Notes under the pieces: generated by a model
What the model was told of the DNA's origin: nothing
Databases searched by the model: none
The model's input: the letters and a program-made list of their open reading frames with translations, nothing else
Shown here: piece after piece, positions 60,598-64,000 of the stretch
How positions within the stretch are numbered: position 1 is the first letter of the stretch
Layout: each line of letters starts with the position of its first letter
Position numbers and translations under genes: made by a program
Assembly (NCBI RefSeq): GCF_000183405.1
Contig: NC_014758.1
Span: 1,901,001 to 1,965,000, forward strand
Reading direction: 5' to 3'
Source: Calditerrivibrio nitroreducens DSM 19672
GTDB lineage: Bacteria > Chrysiogenota > Deferribacteres > Deferribacterales > Calditerrivibrionaceae
Length of the DNA stretch: 64,000 nucleotides

Positions 60598-61266
60598 TTA
60601 ATCTATTATTAAACCATCCGAAATTTTAATAATCTTTTTTGCATAAGATGCAGTGGCAGGATCATGAGTCACAAGAATAATTGTTTTACCCTGCTCATTT
60701 AATTTTGAAATATAATCCATGATATTTTTCGCTGTCTCACTGTCGAGCTGCCCGGTGGGCTCATCAGCCAAAATCATTTCAGGGTCATTTATCAAAGCCC
60801 TTGCTATTGCAACCCTCTGCTGCTGACCACCAGAAAGCTGATTGGGCTTATTATTTCTCTTTTCATACAAACCAAGCTGGTTTAAAAGTTCCTTAGCCTT
60901 ATCTGTGTATTTTGCCAGATCTTTTCCGGAATAGTATATGGGTAACAACACATTTTCCAGAACAGTAGAATATGGTATCAGGTAAAAGCTTTGAAAAATA
61001 AATCCCACAAACTGATTTCTCAGCCTGGAAAGCGCATTATCATCCTCTTTTGAAATATCTTTTCCATTCAGTAGATACCTGCCGTCTGTGGGAGTATCAA
61101 GCATACCAATGATATTCATGAGGGTGGTCTTACCAGATCCTGATTGACCCATCAGAGCAACAAACTCACCCTTATCTATTGAAAGGGTAATCCCTTTTAA
61201 AACCTTTGTGGTATTGCCCCCCACAATATACTCTTTTTTTATATTATCAAGCTCTACGAGAGGCAT
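60598..61266 (-). CDS. ABC transporter ATP-binding protein, LolD/MacB family
   Basis: 222 aa. Walker A GQSGSGKTT (40-48), Q loop FIFQSFYLIPYSTVLENV, signature LSGGQQQRVAIARAL, Walker B MILADEPTGQLD, and switch His in LVTHDP. The LolD/MacB-type ATPase normally pairs with an FtsX-like permease, which is not found next to it: the following gene is a flavoprotein. It is 2 bp from the adaptor gene, so co-transcribed. Target permease must lie elsewhere, or the module works differently. Confidence 0.9.
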   Translation of the reverse strand: MPLVELDNIKKEYIVGGNTTKVLKGITLSIDKGEFVALMGQSGSGKTTLMNIIGMLDTPTDGRYLLNGKDISKEDDNALSRLRNQFVGFIFQSFYLIPYSTVLENVLLPIYYSGKDLAKYTDKAKELLNQLGLYEKRNNKPNQLSGGQQQRVAIARALINDPEMILADEPTGQLDSETAKNIMDYISKLNEQGKTIILVTHDPATASYAKKIIKISDGLIID

Positions 61267-61268
61267 CT

Positions 61269-62534
61269 CTAACTCTTACTTATCTTTTTCTGACTAACCT
61301 GCTTCTTCCCTGAAAAATCCGGCGGTAGGATAATCTTTACAGCCACCTCATCCCCTTCTTTAAGCCCTGATAAAATTTCAGATCTATTTTCACCACGGAT
61401 CCCTACTTTTACTGAAATCCTTTCAACTTTATTTTTACTCCTATCAATAACTTTATATACAACCTGCTCTCCGGCTTCAAATTTTATGGCACCATTTTTT
61501 ACTGTCAATACATTTTTCTTTTCGGAGACTTTAATCTTAACATGTGTGGTCATCTCCGGACGGAGGAATTTCGCATCTTCCAGTGAAATGGGAACAATAC
61601 CAAGATAGTAAACAATGCTGTCTTTTACAACAGGTTCATAATATATTTTTGATAAAACCCCTTCAAACTTTCTATCTCCATAGGTATCCACTGTATACTC
61701 CACATTATCACCTATTTTGACTTTTCCTATATCTGTTTCATCTATATAGATCCACATCTCAAGCATGTTTGGATTAAAAACTGTTATAAGATTTGCCACC
61801 TGCAACCCTGCAACGATAGTTTCCCCCTCATCCGCATTCACCTGTGTCACTATCCCATCAATGGGGGAATATATCTTTGTGTAGCTCAACCTTACCTGAG
61901 TTTCCCTTAGGGTGTTTTTTGCATTATCCAATTTAATTTTAAGACTATCCAGGGTAAGATTATGCTCCTTGTTCAACTTCTCAAGAGCTATTTCGGAACT
62001 CTTTAAATTATTATACGCCACATCCATATCGGTTTTTGCCTTATCAAGCTGCTCCGTTGTTGAAAAACCTTTATCAAAGAGCATTTTTTCCCTTTCGTAA
62101 CTACTTTTGGCAAATAGATATTTGGATCTATTAATCTCAATATCTTTCTGAAGAGAACTTTTTTTAACAGGATAAAGTTCGTTTTCCTGCTTTATTTCAT
62201 TTTCAATCGTCCTGATACTGTCCTGTAGAGAAGCTATCTGGGCAACTATTTCACGATCATCGATATCCGCCACCAACTGCCCTTTTTTCACCGGATCCCC
62301 CACCTTTACCTTTAGCATCCTTATGGTACCAGTGGCCCTTGCACCAATACTTATCTGCGCTCCCACCTGTGCTTTTATTATACCTGTCTCCTGCAGAAAA
62401 CCACTGACGTTGCCAGTTTTCACCACATCTGTATCGATAATCTCCACACCCTTCTTTTTCCCTTTATAAATGTATATCCCAATTCCCACACCAATGAGTA
62501 ACAATACAATGATAAATATTATAATTTTCTTCAT
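61269..62534 (-). CDS. Periplasmic adaptor subunit of a MacA/HlyD-type exporter
   Basis: 421 aa. N-terminal membrane anchor (KIIIFIIVLLLIGVGIGIYIY), a lipoyl-like half (GTIRMLKVKVGDPVKKGQLVADIDD, about 68-93), a long alpha-helical hairpin (about 98-215, heptad-like Leu/Lys pattern), the returning lipoyl half (SPIDGIVTQVNADEGETIVAG), a beta barrel and membrane-proximal domain to the end. Bridges an inner-membrane pump to TolC. Overlaps the tolC-like gene by 4 bp and lies 2 bp from the ATPase. Confidence 0.9.
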   Translation of the reverse strand: MKKIIIFIIVLLLIGVGIGIYIYKGKKKGVEIIDTDVVKTGNVSGFLQETGIIKAQVGAQISIGARATGTIRMLKVKVGDPVKKGQLVADIDDREIVAQIASLQDSIRTIENEIKQENELYPVKKSSLQKDIEINRSKYLFAKSSYEREKMLFDKGFSTTEQLDKAKTDMDVAYNNLKSSEIALEKLNKEHNLTLDSLKIKLDNAKNTLRETQVRLSYTKIYSPIDGIVTQVNADEGETIVAGLQVANLITVFNPNMLEMWIYIDETDIGKVKIGDNVEYTVDTYGDRKFEGVLSKIYYEPVVKDSIVYYLGIVPISLEDAKFLRPEMTTHVKIKVSEKKNVLTVKNGAIKFEAGEQVVYKVIDRSKNKVERISVKVGIRGENRSEILSGLKEGDEVAVKIILPPDFSGKKQVSQKKISKS

Positions 62535-63769
62535 ATATTCCCACCTGTAATATATTCTAAGTTTAGATAGCTCTGAGTGATACTATTTAAAAGATTAATG
62601 AGATCTATTTTTGCCGACGTTAATTCATCCTTTGCCCTCAATAGCTCTATAAGATTTGCCCTACCCAGCTCATATGCCTCAGATGTAAGGCTAAAGTTCT
62701 GCTCCGCCACTTTCACAAGCTCCTTCATATATACAAGGTTCTCTTTTGCTGATAAAAGCTTGTTATAGTATACGGCAATATCTCGTTTTGAATCATTTAC
62801 AAATTTCCGTTTTTGATCCAGAGTGTTATAGTAGTTTAATTTCTGTTTCTCATAATCATTTTTATCCTTAAATCCATTGAAAAGATTCCAGCTTAGAGAT
62901 ACCCCAAAAGAGCTGGAATTGGTATCAGATTCCATTCCACCTTTCTTTGCATCTTCCCTTGAAATTGCACCGAAAAGGTCAATCGTCGGCATAAAAGAGG
63001 ATCTCGTCTGTTTTAGCTGAGCATCAGAAGATTTGATCTTCGATTCAAAGCCTGCAAGTTCAGGGTTTTTCTCAATGAATTTAGATAAATAGTAATCCCT
63101 CTCTTTTAAATCAAGCTCATAAAAATCTGATGATAGTTCTGTATTTATATCATACACCTCATCTGTATAGTAGCTTAGAATAGTCAAAGAGTTTAGCAGA
63201 TTACTCTTTTGCTCCACTTTTTTCGACTCATACTTTTTTACATCAGTCAAACTTTTCAACACATCTATCGACAGAGCTCTACCTGCTTCAAACTTAGTTT
63301 TGGTGAATTCGTAAGTTTTAACAGCACTTTTATAAAGATCGTCGTAAAACATGTATATCTTTTTGTACATCAACGCATCAAAGTAGGCAGATTTTATATT
63401 CTTCGCCACAAGGTTTCTGGTGGAATCTAATGTTGTCTCCTTGATTTGTAAATTATACCTTGAAATATCAAGCTTATTCATTGAATAAAATCCAGAAAAG
63501 AGATTGTAAGTCAATCTTAGTTCATTATTGAAAGTCCTCATATTTGGGGAATCATCAGGATTTATATGGCTATAAGAGGATGAAAATGTCAACTTAGGCA
63601 TAAAATCCCCTCTGGCACTATCGATATCGAACTTTTGTATATCCACTTCTCTATTCGATATCGTTATATCGGGGAAATTTTTTAGCCCCTTTTCCACAGC
63701 CTCTTCCACCGACAAAGCGAAAGCCATTTTAAAAAACAGGATAAAGATTAAAACTATTCCCTTTTTCAT
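62531..63769 (-). CDS. TolC-family outer-membrane efflux protein
   Basis: 412 aa, signal peptide MKKGIVLIFILFFKMAFA, then two structural repeats of the OEP domain. Repeat 1: VEEAVEKGLKNFPDITISNREVDIQKFDIDSARGDFMPKLTFSSSY; repeat 2: the equivalent FIEKNPELAGFESKIKSSDAQLKQTRSSFMPTIDLFGAI. Coiled-coil tunnels about 140-200 and 320-400. First gene of a tolC-macA-lolD operon on the minus strand. Substrates of the system are unknown. Confidence 0.92.
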   Translation of the reverse strand: MKKGIVLIFILFFKMAFALSVEEAVEKGLKNFPDITISNREVDIQKFDIDSARGDFMPKLTFSSSYSHINPDDSPNMRTFNNELRLTYNLFSGFYSMNKLDISRYNLQIKETTLDSTRNLVAKNIKSAYFDALMYKKIYMFYDDLYKSAVKTYEFTKTKFEAGRALSIDVLKSLTDVKKYESKKVEQKSNLLNSLTILSYYTDEVYDINTELSSDFYELDLKERDYYLSKFIEKNPELAGFESKIKSSDAQLKQTRSSFMPTIDLFGAISREDAKKGGMESDTNSSSFGVSLSWNLFNGFKDKNDYEKQKLNYYNTLDQKRKFVNDSKRDIAVYYNKLLSAKENLVYMKELVKVAEQNFSLTSEAYELGRANLIELLRAKDELTSAKIDLINLLNSITQSYLNLEYITGGNI

Positions 63770-63814
63770 ATTTCACCATTTACATAAGATTTAAAAAAAC
63801 AACGATGGTTCACT

Positions 63815-64000
63815 TCACACCTTAAAACTATAATGGGTTTTCTGTTTTATATATGTAGCTTCAACTTTAAATGTTTTTTCACAGTACTTACAATACTTTT
63901 CCATTAGTTCGTAAGAATTATTCTCCTCACTTATGTGGGAAAAAAGTATCTTTTTAAGTCTCCTGTCATAGATCTCATGAATCGTTTTTATGGCATCTTT
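63815..64000 (-). CDS. C-terminal part of a metallo-beta-lactamase-fold hydrolase (runs off the window)
   Basis: 61 codons ending at the TGA 63815-63817. The fragment reads KDAIKTIHEIYDRRLKKILF, SHISEENNSYELMEKYCKYC and EKTFKVEATYIKQKTHYSFKV. The FSHISEENNS motif matches the HLSxxNN block near the C-terminus of YycJ-type single-domain MBL hydrolases (His ligand in SH). Two further Cys, KYCKYC, are unusual. Oriented in the same direction as the export operon, 46 bp before tolC. Confidence 0.65.
   Translation of the reverse strand, partial: KDAIKTIHEIYDRRLKKILFSHISEENNSYELMEKYCKYCEKTFKVEATYIKQKTHYSFKV

Overview
The window is AT-rich, gene-dense bacterial chromosome from a Gram-negative anaerobe or microaerobe: TonB-dependent receptor, TolC-type outer membrane protein, twin-arginine NapA and a multihaem cytochrome c. 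The napM-A-D-G-H nitrate reductase cluster, an SfrAB-type NAD(P)H oxidoreductase, indolepyruvate:ferredoxin oxidoreductase and a lactate dehydrogenase/Lar set fit a nitrate-respiring, organic-acid-oxidising thermophile or mesophile of the Deferribacterota type (Calditerrivibrio/Deferribacter-like). That placement is inferred from gene content, not from a marker-gene comparison.

Layout. 0-11.7 kb is core genome: larC (minus) diverges from a giant FAD/Fe-S lactate/glycolate dehydrogenase, followed by a tight plus-strand run (TPR protein, miaB, bifunctional-nuclease-like protein, nitrilase-family amidase, DUF3783 protein, double rhodanese) and then pyk and small orphan genes. 11.7-20.9 kb is an accessory island: a TM2 protein, an IS256 transposase relic, a type I restriction-modification operon (hsdS, hsdM, an embedded PD-(D/E)XK-like gene, hsdR and a broken second hsdR N-terminus) and an AAA-ATPase/nuclease gene. 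The island is punctuated by three copies of an unusual composite repeat array (7-bp units that turn into 8-bp units), and a solitary IS end lies beside the first array.

20.9-38.5 kb returns to housekeeping and redox metabolism: alanine/cation symporter, LOG protein, beta carbonic anhydrase, DAHP synthase, PHP protein, iorAB, a soluble histidine kinase overlapping glnE, a ThiE/TenI-like protein, a lipoprotein, tRNA-Ser(GCT), a Gly/Met-rich exported protein and sfrBA. 38.8-45.8 kb is the nitrate respiration block napMADGH followed convergently by a NarX/NarL-type two-component pair, probably its regulator.

46.6-56.0 kb is a single long cobamide salvage and remodelling operon under a strong promoter and a cobalamin riboswitch: btuB-btuF-btuC-btuD-tonB-cbiR-cobU-(Cys-rich protein)-cobT-cobS-tonB2. 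Corrinoids are imported, CbiR would cleave the nucleotide loop to give cobinamide phosphate, and CobU/CobT/CobS rebuild the preferred lower ligand. Directly after the operon sits an intact IS4-family element (56.0-57.4 kb) with target-site duplication. The right end holds mnmA overlapping larE, a CoA-disulfide-reductase/NADH-oxidase-like flavoprotein, a tolC-macA-lolD type export operon lacking its permease, and the C-terminus of a metallo-beta-lactamase-fold protein running off the window.

Functional links across the window: LarC and LarE (nickel-pincer cofactor of lactate racemase) lie at opposite ends, with a D-lactate-type dehydrogenase beside larC; NapMADGH plus the two-component system forms a nitrate respiration module; the btu/cob operon supplies B12 without de novo synthesis genes in view.
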